A stretch of 64,000 nucleotides of DNA from Okapia johnstoni (Eukaryota > Chordata > Mammalia > Artiodactyla > Giraffidae). The position numbers and the translations under genes were made by a program. This document shows positions 33,050-44,714 of the stretch, one piece after another; position 1 is the first letter of the stretch, and each line of letters begins with the position of its first letter. The DNA lies in the NCBI GenBank assembly GCA_024291935.2, contig CM044317.1, forward strand, positions 65,462,730 to 65,526,729, read 5' to 3'. The notes beneath the pieces are model-generated. The model was not told the origin of the DNA, searched no databases, and was given only the letters and a program-made list of their open reading frames with translations.

Positions 33050-33589
33050 GCACTGGCAGTTCTTCTACTTTCACTTTTGGAGTTATAGCTGTCTCCTCTG
33101 TCGAAAAACAGAGAACAAGGTTATTACCAGATGAGTTCTTTATATTTATTATATGTGTTTTCAGTTCAACTTACAAATGCCACTATTTACTGAATTGCTG
33201 CTGTATGTAAAGTTTTGTACTAGATGCTTGAGAGGACTACCAAGATGATTCAGGTATAAACCTGGGGAATTTATAAGTACACCATAATTGAACTGCATGG
33301 TAGAATGTGTTGGAGAGTATTAGAAAAGTACAAAGCGTTAGAGAGATTCAAGAAAGGGAGATGACATATTGTTTGTGAGATCTGGAAAAGCTGCATAAAA
33401 ATATCTTTTGAGATGTGCACTGAAGGGTGGGGAGGAATTGAACAGATGGAGCTTTCTTGGGTAAAGGAAATCCAGGAAAAGGGAAAATTTGCCCATACAA
33501 TCTGGGAAAATAGGGAGCACCGTTAACACACAGTGGGTTGTCATGGGGGCTTGTACAGGAGTAGAGGGCACTGTGTCCACCTGTGGCTT
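33050..33589. other. Unassigned sequence
   Basis: No family recognised. Two overlapping minus frames at 33338-33596 (about 80 codons) are proline- and phenylalanine-rich without an identifiable domain. Confidence 0.4.
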
Positions 33590-33945
33590 CTGCCATCTTC
33601 TCTGGTGTATCGTTGCGAGAGTGTGACTACCCAGTTGAAGGCTACATTTCCCAGGTTCTCTTGGAATAGAGGCAGAACGGATGAGTTATTTTCAGGCTTC
33701 ACATGCTAGGTAGAAGCTGATTCTTGAGGTGACCTTGACAGCCTTGTACTGCAGCTCTGTCAGCTTGGATTCTGAATGACCGAGTGGAGCAGAGTACTCC
33801 CTACCTTTCCTCACCTACCCCAAGAGGGAACACTCATATATACTCACATGAGCAAGAAAAAACGCTCTTCAATGTGTTTAGCCACTGAAATAATGGGTTT
33901 TCTTAAGGAAGCTGTAGTTTTCCTTAACTAATGTAATAGTTAAAA
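33590..33945 (+). repeat. Ancient mammalian retroelement remnant
   Basis: 'gcttggattctgaatgacc', 'gagtggagcagagtactcc' and 'gtttagccactgaaataatg' blocks recall a common mammal-wide 3' end. Family uncertain. Confidence 0.35.
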
Positions 33946-34035
33946 GGGAAAGGTAGTCCTGGCCACTGTTTGTGAGAGACAGCATAATATACTGGAGGCA
34001 GCTCTAGGCTAGAAACATGGATTTCATTTATTTAC

Positions 34036-34190
34036 TTAATTTTTCATTCATTTCATATTTATGGAGATATTATAGCCTGTCATACCTTGAGTTAAATGCT
34101 AGGGATGCTTTTGATTAAAAATGCATAATTCGTGGCCTTATAGAGCTTCCAGTGGGGTGCAGGAGAATTAAAAAAAAAAACAAAACCAGG
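34036..34190 (+). repeat. Ancient mammalian interspersed repeat fragment
   Basis: 'cattcatttcatatttatgg', 'gttaaatgctagggatgct' and 'tggccttatagagcttccag', ending in an A-run. Same unnamed family as 42305-42410. Confidence 0.4.
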
Positions 34191-34204
34191 CTGTCATGAT
34201 CCAT

Positions 34205-34332
34205 TGGAATGCCTTAGACCAGCAGCACCAGCATTGCTCTGGAGCTCATTAGAAATGCAGACTTTCAGGCCCTACCCCTAAGTCAATGGAGTCATAATCC
34301 GCATGCACATTAAAGCTTGAGAAACACTGGTA
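34205..34332 (-). mobile_element. MER5A-type hAT element
   Basis: Reverse-complement MER5A: 'agaccagcagcaccagcatt', 'attagaaatgcagactttca' and terminus GAGAAACACTG. Left end eroded. Confidence 0.75.
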
Positions 34333-34424
34333 AAATGAGTGCTTTGGAAGGGAAAGGCAACGGGGCAATGGGAGCCCCAGAGAAGGACTATTAGTCCAGT
34401 CTTGATTGAGACTTTTCAGACTTC

Positions 34425-34635
34425 TGAGCAGTGTGGTTTAGTCATAATAATTGTGTCACTTTGGGTAAGCTACTTATTTTCAACTTTGGTTTCCTTCTCT
34501 GAAAAAATATGTGCTACAATATGGGTAATATTTCAAGGTTGTTTTGAGTCTCAAGATTTTTCAAGGTTGTTTTGAGGTTCAAATAAGTAATATGTAAAAG
34601 TGCTTTGAATACTCTAAAGCTGTATATAAATGGAA
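34425..34635 (+). repeat. MIR SINE with internal tandem duplication
   Basis: 'tgtcactttgggtaagctac', 'tttggtttccttctctgaa' and 'gttcaaataagtaatatgta' follow MIR order. TTTCAAGGTTGTTTTGAG is present twice (34531-34548, 34559-34576). Confidence 0.7.
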
Positions 34636-34639
34636 AATT

Positions 34640-35374
34640 TTTATTTTTTCAGCTGTAGTTGGAGTAATGGAAAAAATTGTGTTCTTTGGTATAATAATGC
34701 ATTTTAAACGATGTTTAGTGAGAAAAAATTATCCCATGTGGATTTATTGTTTTGATTATATGCAGAACTGAAACAGAATTTTTTTCCTCCTGCTTATTGC
34801 AGAAGACTATAAAATCTGAAAAATAGGTCTAGTATGTTGGTCAAATAGGGTGTCTCTTGGGGTTGAAAAGTATATTCCACTGGGGCTGTGGGGTCTGGAC
34901 TTCAGCCATTTGTTCCCTTGCACAGAGTTTATCCAAAACATGGAAATAGTGCAGAGGAACTTTCTTTCAAACATTAGCTCCTGGGCTCAAACAGAAAAAT
35001 TGACCTGACTGAGTTTATTCAGAATTAATAGGACTTCAGAAGGTTAATGGAAATCAACAAAGAGCAACAATTAATGAACGATGCTAGCAGGCCAGTAATA
35101 TAGCCTCTGCACAGAATTCCCTCACTACCAGCAAATACTTTCAGTGATGTTAGGTTTCAGGCAAGGCTCCAATTGTGTATGTTACAGTCACACAGAATGA
35201 CCTGTTCTTTTATACTTCTGGCCTTAGGCACATTTTTTTTTTCTTTACCCTGGGGTGTTCTTTCTTTTTTGGACCACTTGCGATATTTGGGCTACCTGAT
35301 GATTTCCTTAAAGATGCCTTCCAGATGGCATCTCCTGACAGTAAGAGATTTTTATTGATCAATGTGGGCTGGTT
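34640..35374. other. Unassigned AT-rich sequence
   Basis: No gene or family recognised. T-run at 35233-35241. Confidence 0.4.
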
Positions 35375-35389
35375 TAGATTCACCTTTCT

Positions 35390-35475
35390 GTACTTATGGC
35401 TGATTCACATTGTTATATGGCAGAAACAACACAACATTATAAAGCAATTATCCTCCAATTAAGAATTTTAAAAAA
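35390..35475 (+). mobile_element. Very short L1 3' end insertion
   Basis: Only the last 86 bp of a ruminant L1 ('acttatggctgattcacatt' to an A-rich end). Flanked by TAGATTCACCTTTCT (35375-35389) and TAGATTTACCTTTCT (35476-35490). Confidence 0.85.
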
Positions 35476-35519
35476 TAGATTTACCTTTCTCTGTAGCTTC
35501 ATAGAGACAAGAAAAATAT

Positions 35520-35635
35520 ATTGAATCACACTGGGAACATTACTTCAGGTGTCTTACTTCCTATCCCTAGCATCTGGTACAGTGTTCCGCACATAGCAAT
35601 TTCTAAATAAATATTTATTGACTAAATGTGAGAAA
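35520..35635 (+). repeat. L2 LINE 3' terminus
   Basis: 'cctagcatctggtacagtgt', 'gcacatagcaatttctaaat' and 'aaatatttattgactaaatg' match the L2/MIR-type 3' end. Confidence 0.5.
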
Positions 35636-36091
35636 GGCTAGCAACTTTAAGAATGAATAAACAAAATCATTTATGCTAATACTGATAGAAGCTTAGTTAT
35701 TTGGTGATGTAACTTAGAAAGGGAATTCTGCCAAATAATAGTCTAAAAACATTTAAAAAGAGGTAGTTATTCACAAATCTTAGATGTTCTATCTAAAACA
35801 TACTTAGATATTAATATATAACATTATAAATTCTTTAACCCAGAAATCTTATGTATAGAAATTTACCCGAAGGAAATTAGAAATGTGCACAAAGATCTAG
35901 CTACAAAAGTGCTCATTCTATTCTGCCTATGATAACAAAAATTTGTAGATACACTAAATGACCAACAGTTGTGAATTAGTTAAATAAATTATGGTATAAA
36001 ATTAAAAGTTATGATGTAGAACATATTAATTTGGAAAGCTACTCATGTTATTTCAAATGTAAAATACAAGCTATAAAATAGCATATTTACT
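35636..36091. other. Unassigned AT-rich sequence, possibly decayed L1
   Basis: 'ctttaacccagaaatcttat' and 'cacaaagatctagctacaaa' resemble the L1M 3' region, but too little is left to delimit. Confidence 0.35.
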
Positions 36092-36101
36092 AAGTTGGCA
36101 T

Positions 36102-36323
36102 CTCATTTTTTCCCCCAGCAGTTTAATATAAACAAATTTATCGAGCACTGGTTAAATTTTTGTTGTTGTTTTCCCCATCAGCACTCATTTCTCTATTTCT
36201 ATTTTTAAATTTTTTATTTTGTATTGGAATATAGCCGATTAACAATATTGTGATAGTTTCAGGTGAACAGTGAAGGGACTCAGCCATACATGTACTGGTA
36301 TCCACTCTCCCCCAAACTCCCTT
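36102..36323 (-). mobile_element. L1 3' end with possible transduced flank
   Basis: AAGTTGGCAT occurs at 36092-36101 and 36324-36333, bounding 222 bp. On the minus strand the segment starts with L1 3' UTR (36323 to about 36200), passes an A-rich stretch and continues for about 90 bases of non-L1 sequence to a second short A-run at the duplication. Confidence 0.55.
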
Positions 36324-36333
36324 AAGTTGGCAT

Positions 36334-37689
36334 TTTATAAAAAAGGAAAATTTAGGTGCTTAGAAGGGGAAGTCTGGGAAGAAATAGTCACTGAAATTTT
36401 AATAGCGATTTCTCTAGAGGGTGAAATTCTGGATCATTTTGACTTTTGTTCTCTTTGCTTATACTTGTTCAACATGTCACACTACAATGTATTAATTAAA
36501 TAATCTTTAAGTTATAAAAGGCATCATAAATATTTGGGGACAAATTATTTCCCTGAAAGCGTCTAGAAGACGTCATACCTTTCAGTGTTCCTCACATTCT
36601 ATTCTTGCACAAGCCAGCTTCCTTCTCCAGTGCATTCCTTAGAATACTACAGGCTGGTGAAGAGAAGATGGAATTAAGGAGCAGGAGGTATAGAAGACTA
36701 ATTCACTGTATGCATTTTGCCCCAAATCATCTGCTTAATATAACCCCAGAAGTCAGTTTTTGGGGCTGGCTGGGTTGTTTCTCTTAAGTCACTGATGGCA
36801 GGACTTGGAGTAGAGTGGAGAGGAGGATGTGAACCAGGAGTTACAGATGCTGACAAGTGAGGAGACGTGCCATGCGATTCTCAAACATAAGGAGGAGGAA
36901 AGGGAGAGGGTGGAACGGCACCAAGCTCATGCTCTTTAAAAGCATGTGGCTTTTTCTCCAAGAGAGTGAGGGAGTGTGATTCTGGAAGCTGAAATGAGGA
37001 ATAAAATAGACACTAACCATATCCACTGATCTTCAGGTACATGAGGTGTGAGAGAATAAATAGGTATTCCTTGAGAAGGTCATAAGGGATGTGGAGTCCT
37101 TGGAAAATTAGGCTTCAGTAAGTCAGGGGTGCTCTTGGTGTCAGACTCAACAGTCTTGCGCTTCAAACTCAAGGGCAGTGGATATCTCAGGGGTTGCCCA
37201 AGGAGGATAAGACATAGTCCCTGGCTTTAGGTAACTTGCTTCAGCTAGGAAGCCAAACGTAACATTCACAAAAAACACCTGGAAAATGTTATGATGCTGC
37301 GCTGTAGCGACTGGCTGTCAGCCCAGGTCCTTAAAACCAGTCTGGCTGGATCTAAAGTTTTGAACTTATCATGTTCTGAACACCATCCCTGCCCCTAAGT
37401 CCTTCATCCTCTCTTGGCTGGTATTTGACTCAGCAAGCTCAAATTCCATGTCATGAAGAAAGAATAAGACTGCAGCTCTCAGTAGAACAAGAATTTAGAA
37501 GAGACAGAGTGTCAGGGAAGAGCTGGAATGGGGGCAATGCATGAGATTGACTTAGCCGGTTCTTAAAAGGTGAATAACATTTAATTTCTAGGGACAGAGA
37601 AGAACATGGGACAAACGTCCAACAGTGGGGATGAGCCTAACATGAATATTATAGTATCTTTTATATGATAAAATTGTTTCTATTTTTCC
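36334..37689. other. Unassigned sequence
   Basis: No gene or repeat recognised. Purine-rich around 36880-36920. Confidence 0.4.
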
Positions 37690-37816
37690 TAGCCTATGTT
37701 TTAAAATTTTATTTACTTACAATTTATATACAACAAAATTCACTCTAAATTTTTAGAGTACAGAGTTTTGTTAGTGTATACAATCATGTAACTAATGTCA
37801 CAATCAAAATACAGAA

Positions 37817-38127
37817 CAGCATTGTCTGGTAGAAATATAATATAAACCATGTATGTAATCTTAAATTTCTTATAGCCACATTAAAAAACTAAGAAAGGTG
37901 AAGTGTATTTTAATAAGATACTTTATTTAACTAAATATATAAAGCATTTCAATCAATATGTAATCAATACAAAATTTATTGACACATTTTACATTATTTT
38001 TTCATACAAAGTCTTTGAAATCTGATGTGATTTTTTTATACTTATAATATGTCTGAATTCAGACTAGTCACATTTTAAGTGCTTAATAGCCACACGTGTC
38101 TAGTGGTTACTATAGTTAATGGTGCAG
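37817..38127 (+). mobile_element. hAT-type non-autonomous DNA element
   Basis: Starts CAGCATTGTCTGGTAGAAAT and ends GGTGCAG; the right half has 'ctagtcacattttaagtgc' and 'aatagccacacgtgtctagt'. Flanking 8-mers ATACAGAA and ATCTAGAA match at 6/8, the hAT duplication length. A third, partial member of the family is at 61383-61515. Confidence 0.6.
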
Positions 38128-38548
38128 ATCTAGAATATTCCCCTCATATCAAAAAAGTTTTCTTGTGCCTGTTTGTAGTCAATCTGTTTTCCTGAATCCT
38201 GCCCACTGGCAACTACCCATCTGTTTCTTGCCCCTGTGTGTATTAGTTAGGAATCACCAGAGAAACAGGAACCTCTCCCTCTCTGCGTAGCTTTAGAGAG
38301 ATTTAATGGGCTCATGTGATTGTGGGGCTGGCTGCAGGGCAAGCCTGTGGTCTGGAGACCCCCAGAGAAGAGCTGCTATTGCAGCTCAAGTCTAAAGGCA
38401 GTATGGAAGCAGAATTCCTTCTCTTCTTCTTTAGTCTTTTCTTTTAAGGTCTTTGATTGTGTGAAGCCCACTCACGTTATGGAGGGTAATCAGCTTTACT
38501 TAAAGCCCACTGATTTAAATGTTAATCACAATCTTAAAAAAACCTTAC

Positions 38549-38673
38549 TTAAAAAAGTAAGAAAGGTGAAGTGTATTTTAATAAGGTACTTTATTTAACT
38601 AAATATATAAAACATATCAATCAATATGTCATCAATATAAAATGTATTGACATATTTTACATTATTTTTTCAT
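38549..38673 (+). repeat. 125-bp copy of hAT interior (37881-38005)
   Basis: Aligns to 37881-38005 without gaps, with 8 mismatches (about 94% identity), at an offset of 668 bp. It fills the junction between the broken MLT2 LTR and the 5' end of the plus-strand L1. Confidence 0.9.
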
Positions 38674-40040
38674 GTGATGCCACAATTTTAATATAAACCC
38701 AAATAATTGAAAGCAGGATCTTGAATATTATTCATAGTAGCCAAAAGGTGGAAGCAACCCCAGTGTCCACTGACAGATGAATGGATAAACAAAATGTAGT
38801 ATACACATGCAATGGACTATTCAGTTCTGTTCAGTTCAGTTCAGTCGCTCATTCGTGTCTGACTTTTTGTGACCCCATGGACTGCAGAAACACCAGGCTT
38901 CCCTGTCCATCACCAACTCCCAGAGCTTGCTCAAAAACTCATGTCCATTGAGTCAGTGATGCCATCCCACCGTCTTATCCTCTGTTGTCCCCTTCTCCTC
39001 CTGCCTTCAATCTTTCCAAGCATCAGGATATTTTCCATTGAGTCAGTTCTTCGCATCAGGTGGCCAAAGTATTGGAGCTTCAGCTTCCGCATCAGTCCTT
39101 TCAATGAATACTCAGGACTGATTTCCTTGAGGATTGACTGGTTTGATCTGCTTTCAATCCAAGGGACTCTCAAGAGTCTTCTCCAACACCACAGTTCAAA
39201 AGCATCAATTCTTCAGCACTTAGCTTTCTTTTGTGGTCCAACTCTCACATCCATACATGACTACTGGAAAAACCATAGCTTTGACTAGATGGACCTTTGT
39301 TGGCAAAGTAATGTCTCTGCTTTTTAATATGCTGTCTAGGTTGGTCATAGCTTTTCTTCCAAGGAGCAAGTGTCTTTTAATTTCATGACTGCAGTCACCA
39401 TCTGCAGTGATTTTGGAGCCCAAGAAAATGAAATCTGTCACTGTTGGGATTGTTTCCTCATCTATTTGCCATAAGTGATGGGACCAGATGCCATGATCTT
39501 AGTTTTTTGAATGTTGAACTTTAAGCCAACTTTTTCACTCTTCTCTTTTACTTTCATCAAGAGGCTCTTTAGTTCTTCACTTTCTGCCATAAGGGTGGTG
39601 TCATCAGCATATCTGAGGTTATTAATATTTCTCCCAGCAGTCTTGATTCCTGCTTGTGCTTCATCCAGCCCGGCTATAGACTATTATTCAGCCTTAAAAA
39701 GGAAATTATGACATGCTACATCATGGATGAATCTTGAGGATATTATGCTTAGTGAAATAAGCCGGTCACAAAAATATAAATACTGTATGATTCCACTAAT
39801 GTGAGGTACAGAGAGTGGTCAAATTCATAGAAAGCTGAAAGAAAACATTGTGGTTTCCAGGGGCTGGGGAGAGGGTGTAATGGGGAGTTATTGTTTAAGT
39901 AGGTATAGAGTTTCAGTTTTTCAAGATGAAAAGATTTCTGGAGTTGGTTGCACAGCAGTGTGAATGTTCATAACACTATTAAACTGTGCACTTAAACATG
40001 TTTAAAATGGTAAATTTTATGTTATTTTATTATATTTTAC
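38674..40040 (+). mobile_element. L1 3' part inserted in the MLT2 LTR, split by BovB
   Basis: 38680-38821 ('ccaaaaggtggaagcaaccc') and 39679-40040 ('ttattcagccttaaaaagga', 'ttccaggggctggggagag') are consecutive parts of sense L1. Followed by an AT-rich tail. Confidence 0.85.
38822..39678 (-). mobile_element. BovB LINE (copy 4), 5'-truncated
   Basis: 857 bp on the minus strand, from just upstream of the YADD motif (coded near 39600-39620, intact) to the 3' end. Flanked by GACTATT at 38815-38821 and 39679-39685. ORFs 39220-39441 and 38931-39173 are its broken RT C-terminal frames. Confidence 0.93.
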
Positions 40041-40165
40041 AATATAATACAGTATTGTGTATTTATTATCATAATAAATAATATCATTTTATTATACAAT
40101 AATAAATTGTATAATACATTTACTATACAATAATGTATTTTATTATAATACAATTAAAATTTTTT
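40030..40165. repeat. AT-rich simple sequence
   Basis: Nearly all A/T with recurring ATTATACAATAATAAAT-type words, some in inverted order. Probably the decayed and expanded tail of the plus-strand L1. Confidence 0.8.
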
Positions 40166-40514
40166 AATTTAGAGTGATGTTTGACCAAAGACTTGCTACT
40201 ATAGCTTTTTAATACATAAAACTAACCATTACACATAATTTTTCCATTTTTAGAATATCAGATAAATGGAATCATATAGTATGTAGCCTTCTGTGGCTGA
40301 TTTCTTTCACTTAGCATAATGCTTTTGAGATTTATCCACATTGTTGGGTGTATCAGGAATTTATTCCTTTTTATTACTGAGTATTATTACATTGTATTAA
40401 TATACACTACAATTTTCTTAACTGTATGCCACCTGATTGACATTTGTATTATTTCCAGATTTTTTGCTATTATTATTAAGGTTGCTATAAATATTCAGTT
40501 ACAGGTCTTTGTTC

Positions 40515-41440
40515 CTAGCTCATTTTGAGCAAACATTTAAATCATTGCATCATGCAGAACGCTCATGGCACAAGTAACTGAAAATTGTCTCAAATCAACT
40601 TAAAATTTCAAAATCTTTTCATTTGTGACAACATGGATGGATCTTGAGGATATTATGCTAAGTGAAGAAGTTAGAGAAAGACATATACTGTATGCTTTTA
40701 CTTACATGTGGAATCTAAAAAAAATGAACAGATACAGCAAAAAGAAACAGAGATACAGAAAACACATAGGTGGTTGTCACAGGGGTGGGGGATAGGTAAA
40801 ATAAATGAAAGGGATTGAAGTACGAACTTTTATAAAATGAAAAAGTCACAGGAGTATGCTATACAGCAGAGGGGATATAGTCATAATAGTATAATATCTT
40901 CGTATGGTGACAGATGGTAACTAGACTTGTAGTGGTGATCATTCTGTAATATTTAAAAAATAACCCCAATATTTAAAAATATTGAATCACAGTATTGTGC
41001 ACCTAAAACTAATATAATATTGTCAGTCGACTATACTTCAATAAAAATATACGTAAGAGAAATTTATGAGCTTATTAACAAAAACCCGAAAGAAGAGTGA
41101 CTGCTAGGGTGCTTAATTCAGCTGATAAACATCATTAAAAACCCAGGCTTTTCCTCTCTTTTGATGGTTCCATTCTTTTGTGTATTGGTTTGGTCCTCAA
41201 GCTAGCCTGGTCACAGGATAGCTGCGACAGCACCAACCATTACACCCAGAGAGAACAATGTTCATCAGTAGCAGATGGAGCTGTTTTTCCCTTGTGTTTT
41301 TTTTTTTTCTGAAGATCAAGGAGTCTTTCCCAGAAGTCCCTCAGTAGACTTTGCCTCAGTTCTCATTGGTTAGAATTGTATCAAATGCCCAGAGTTGGAT
41401 CAAATGATTAAAATAAGTAATGGCAAGGTTAGTGGGATTC
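40515..41440 (+). repeat. Ancient repeat split by an L1 end
   Basis: 'gcacaagtaactgaaaattg' before and 'agagaaatttatgagcttat', 'tttcccagaagtccctcag' and 'ctcattggttagaattgtat' after the L1 at 40619-41055 fit one mammal-wide element. Family not named. T-run at 41298-41309. Confidence 0.4.
40619..41055 (+). mobile_element. L1 3' end
   Basis: 'gacaacatggatggatcttg', 'tggaatctaaaaaaaatgaa' and 'cagtattgtgcacctaaaac' to 'acttcaataaaaatatac': the sense L1 end with a final A-rich signal. Confidence 0.85.
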
Positions 41441-42304
41441 TCTTAACTTAGAGATTTGGAATTCAGTCCCTGGCAATGAGGCTTATGTTATTTCCCCTAA
41501 AGCACATGACTGTGTAGAAAAGAATGGAGACCTGAACAAAGCCAGGGTTTGCCAGGAGGGAGAGGAAATGGATGCTGGGTAGACAGGGTCTACTGCAGTC
41601 CATAAGTCTGTTCCGTGCTACTTTCACACTGGTTCTACTGTTCCTACCTTATGACACTCCGTCTGAAATACTTTCTGTTTTTCAGAAATACTTCTGTTAT
41701 TCTATCTTTCACTAAAAGATTAACAACAGCAAAAAGAAGCTCTCATCCTTTAGAACAGATAACTGAAAATTGTACTTGTTCCTCCTTCAAGGCTTGGTTC
41801 TAAATTATTTCAATCATTTATCTGACAATAACCTGATGAACTCCTCTACTGTGGAAAGGTTTTACAAGGCAAATAAGGAAGAATAAAATTAAGATTCCTG
41901 CTCTTATCACTGTACAGTCTGATTTAGAAGACAAATTAAAAGTGATAAGTTAAATAACCTCAGAAGATATAAACAGTGGTTTCTACATAAGTGTGCAGAG
42001 CTGGTACAGGCAAGACAATGATTAATGGTTAAATGACAGTAAATACCATGGCGGTTCAGGGGACGACAAGATACCATGGGCTGGAACCGGCTGAGGAAGC
42101 TTTCCAGAAGAGGAGGGATTGTAGATGGGTCTTGACAGATAGGGTCTGCAGAGGCAGACAGGAGCAAGGGAGGGTTCTGAGCTGTAGCAAGAGGAACTAT
42201 TTGAATAGAAGGAGGAACCATGTGATATTTCCTTGCATCCAGGATGTAGAGCAGATTGTTAAAACTGATTTTTTTCACTTGTTCATTAGAAAATATTTTT
42301 TTGT
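41441..42304. other. Unassigned sequence
   Basis: No gene recognised. The overlapping frames at 41907-42326 (minus, 139 codons) and 42033-42407 (plus, 124 codons) lack recognisable domains. Confidence 0.4.
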
Positions 42305-42410
42305 GTGTGTGCCTGTGATGTCCCAAGCTCTGTTCTCAGCAGAGAGGATACGGCAGAACACCAAACAGACAAAAATTCCTGTCCTGATAGAGGCTTTATT
42401 CAAGTAGAGG
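42305..42410 (+). repeat. Ancient mammalian interspersed repeat fragment
   Basis: 'caagctctgttctcagcaga', 'caccaaacagacaaaaattc' and 'ctgtcctgatagaggcttta' in the order of the unnamed family at 34036-34190. Confidence 0.4.
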
Positions 42411-43689
42411 AAGATAGCCATGGAATAAGAAAAATATATCTCATGTCAAATGTGATAATGGAAAATCAGGAAGGAGGAGGCAGTATGATGAAGGGGGATA
42501 TTGTGATTTTCGGCATTGAGTCTAGATCTGGAGGCCTGAAACAGCTTCTCTGATACATGTGCATAGGGATACAGGATAAGGAAGTTGGCCTCACAGGATT
42601 CAAGGCAGATGATGGTGGGAAGACTGTGAGTGTGGCAGGGGAGCAAAGGGTGGAGGTCTTGCCAGGAGGTACCCCTCTTTATTCCTGCTGATGGCAAGAG
42701 GGAGGATTACCCAGAGCTCATGGAACTCTTGGGTTCTCCTTTACTTTTGCTCTGAGAGGATAGCTAATCAGGTTGGAAAAACAGGTTGGAGCCACATTGT
42801 GGAGGGCCTGAAAAAAACCAGGTTAAGGAGATTCAATGTGGTATTAGTGAGCTAGGGGTTAAAATTTGCTTGCTTGGATGCTTGTCAGTATGATCAAAGC
42901 AATGTATGGAATGGGGCCTCTCAGGTACCCCTTCAGTCACGTATCTCTTATTTTGAAGCTCTTGATGCAGAATAGAAGAAAATCCAAAATAGATTTGAAA
43001 AAATTGTGGTCTATTGAAAGTGTTCAAATTTAATAAATTAATATTTTATCATACAGTAAGATAATGCTTTTTACAAGATATTACAAGATTTATTTAAAAA
43101 TAGTTCAACATGCACGAGTGGGTCTGGTCATGGAACTGTTATTTAAATTTCCATGACAGGTGCCTTCTTCCATTCCTGATATCTGCATGTGTAACCTCTT
43201 TTGGTCATCATAACCCTCTACTTTGGACTGACCTTCAACTTTTGCTCATTTCTCATTTTGTTCATTGTTGAGCCTTTTATCATTCTCTGTCCTCTGCTGT
43301 CAGTGTCCTTTGGACTTGTATTTGTTTAATGACTTTTGACCAACCCTGTTACTGTTGTGACCCTCATGTCTTGTCTGTGTCCTGGTTTCCTGGTTCTGGC
43401 TCCTTGCCTGGATCCCTCGACCTGCTGCCATCCACAGCCTGGCATGACAGATGGCCATGGGCTAATGGCAAGGGCACTCCATCAGCACCTTGGCACTGTA
43501 GTCATTTAAGACGCATGACAGGGAGTACAGAGGAAAATGTGAATAGGCAATAGTAGGATGCTTTTCACAGCTCCTGAATGGTGCCAATTCTTGGCTGGAC
43601 CGCTTGTTGTATGACTAAATGAATCACTGCAAATGAGACCTTGTATAAACAGACTCTCCTTTTGGGTCACATTGCATATTGTTTTGGCT
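42411..43689. other. Unassigned sequence
   Basis: No repeat family or gene recognised. Confidence 0.4.
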
Positions 43690-43830
43690 CAGTGCACACT
43701 TGTTATAGGTCAGTCCTACATAAAGCTGTGCTGGATTCTGAGGGGGAATACAAAGACGATGTGATTGTTACTACCCTCGAGGAGCTTACAGTCCAAGGAG
43801 AGAGATGTTCATGTGAGCAGAAAATTATAA
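43690..43830 (+). repeat. Ancient mammalian interspersed repeat fragment
   Basis: 'cttgttataggtcagtccta', 'gctgtgctggattctgaggg' and 'tcgaggagcttacagtccaa': same unnamed family as 42305-42410. Confidence 0.4.
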
Positions 43831-44703
43831 CATAAATTAAGATGGGAAAGTCTTATGGCAGAGATCCAAACCTAATGTAGGAAGCATACAGACAAAGCCA
43901 TGACTGACCTGGTAAAGGGTGGATTCATTGATGAATATAGGCTGTAGTTCTAATTGTGATATGTGTGCTCTTTGGTCTTGAGAACCACACACGTAACTAT
44001 CGGTTCCTACTGTTTTGAATAATTTATCAGATTCATGATTTCAGGAGAGAGAGGAGAATATTTATATACAGTCACCACAGTAAGGAATTTATCTATTCCA
44101 TAGATGAGATTCAAAAGTGGGTCCTATTTATAGAAGAGGAAGTGACAATGAAAAAAGAACAAAGAAGAAATAACTCGTTATGATAAAACCGGCTATATAT
44201 TAATCAATAAATAATGTTCAAGGTCAAACAATATGTAGTATATTTTGATCATTCCATTTTCACGAACCCACTGTATCAACTTCAATAATCATTTAGCCAT
44301 TTTGGAGTGCAACTTTTTCACCTGAAAACAAAAATATCTGTTCTCTATTTATTATATGTGGTCAAGATTGATTAGAAAAATCTCTTAAAAATGCTTTGAA
44401 GTTATAGTAAATTATTTTTCTCCTTGGGGAAATACAGTACATCAATAACTGTAAATGTTCCAACTGATATTCCTAATATTTACCTTAAAATAACTGTATT
44501 ATGTGGAATGAACCACTTTACGTCTTTGATAAAAGCAAACAAAAATGACAGGTTTAATTTAACAGGAAAATGTACAGGAAGTTTCCTTTTTGGTAAAATA
44601 CAGGTTTTAAACACCTGCTGGTTTCTATATTCCCTATCAATATTTGCTCAGAAGAATACTGTACATATATGAATTCATGCAGATGGGCATATGCATGTAC
44701 ATA
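43831..44703. other. Unassigned AT-rich sequence
   Basis: No gene or family recognised. The 82-codon plus frame at 44424-44672 is in low-GC DNA and is unsupported. Confidence 0.4.
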
Positions 44704-44714
44704 GAGAAAATATC

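Larger units (their letters stand above)
38239..40235 (+). mobile_element. MLT2 (ERVL) LTR, split
   Basis: Left part 38239-38548 begins TGTATTAGTTAGGAATCACC and includes 'gtgtgaagcccactcacg' and 'tttaaatgttaatcacaatc'. Right part about 40168-40235 has 'gtgatgtttgaccaaagact' and 'ataaaactaaccattacaca'. Between them lie a 125-bp filler, an L1 and a BovB. Confidence 0.75.
37690..40510 (-). mobile_element. Old L1, split by a hAT element and an LTR
   Basis: Reverse-complement L1 3' region in three pieces: 37690-37816, 38136-38238 ('actggcaactacccatctg') and 40236-40510 ('gataaatggaatcatatagt', 'ttctttcacttagcataatg'). The gaps hold a hAT element (37817-38127) and an MLT2 LTR with its own insertions (38239-40235). 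Confidence 0.75.

Noticed and set aside
41907..42407. Opposed ORFs of 139 and 124 codons
   Set aside because: They overlap each other on opposite strands, and part is an ancient repeat. No domain or conserved motif seen.
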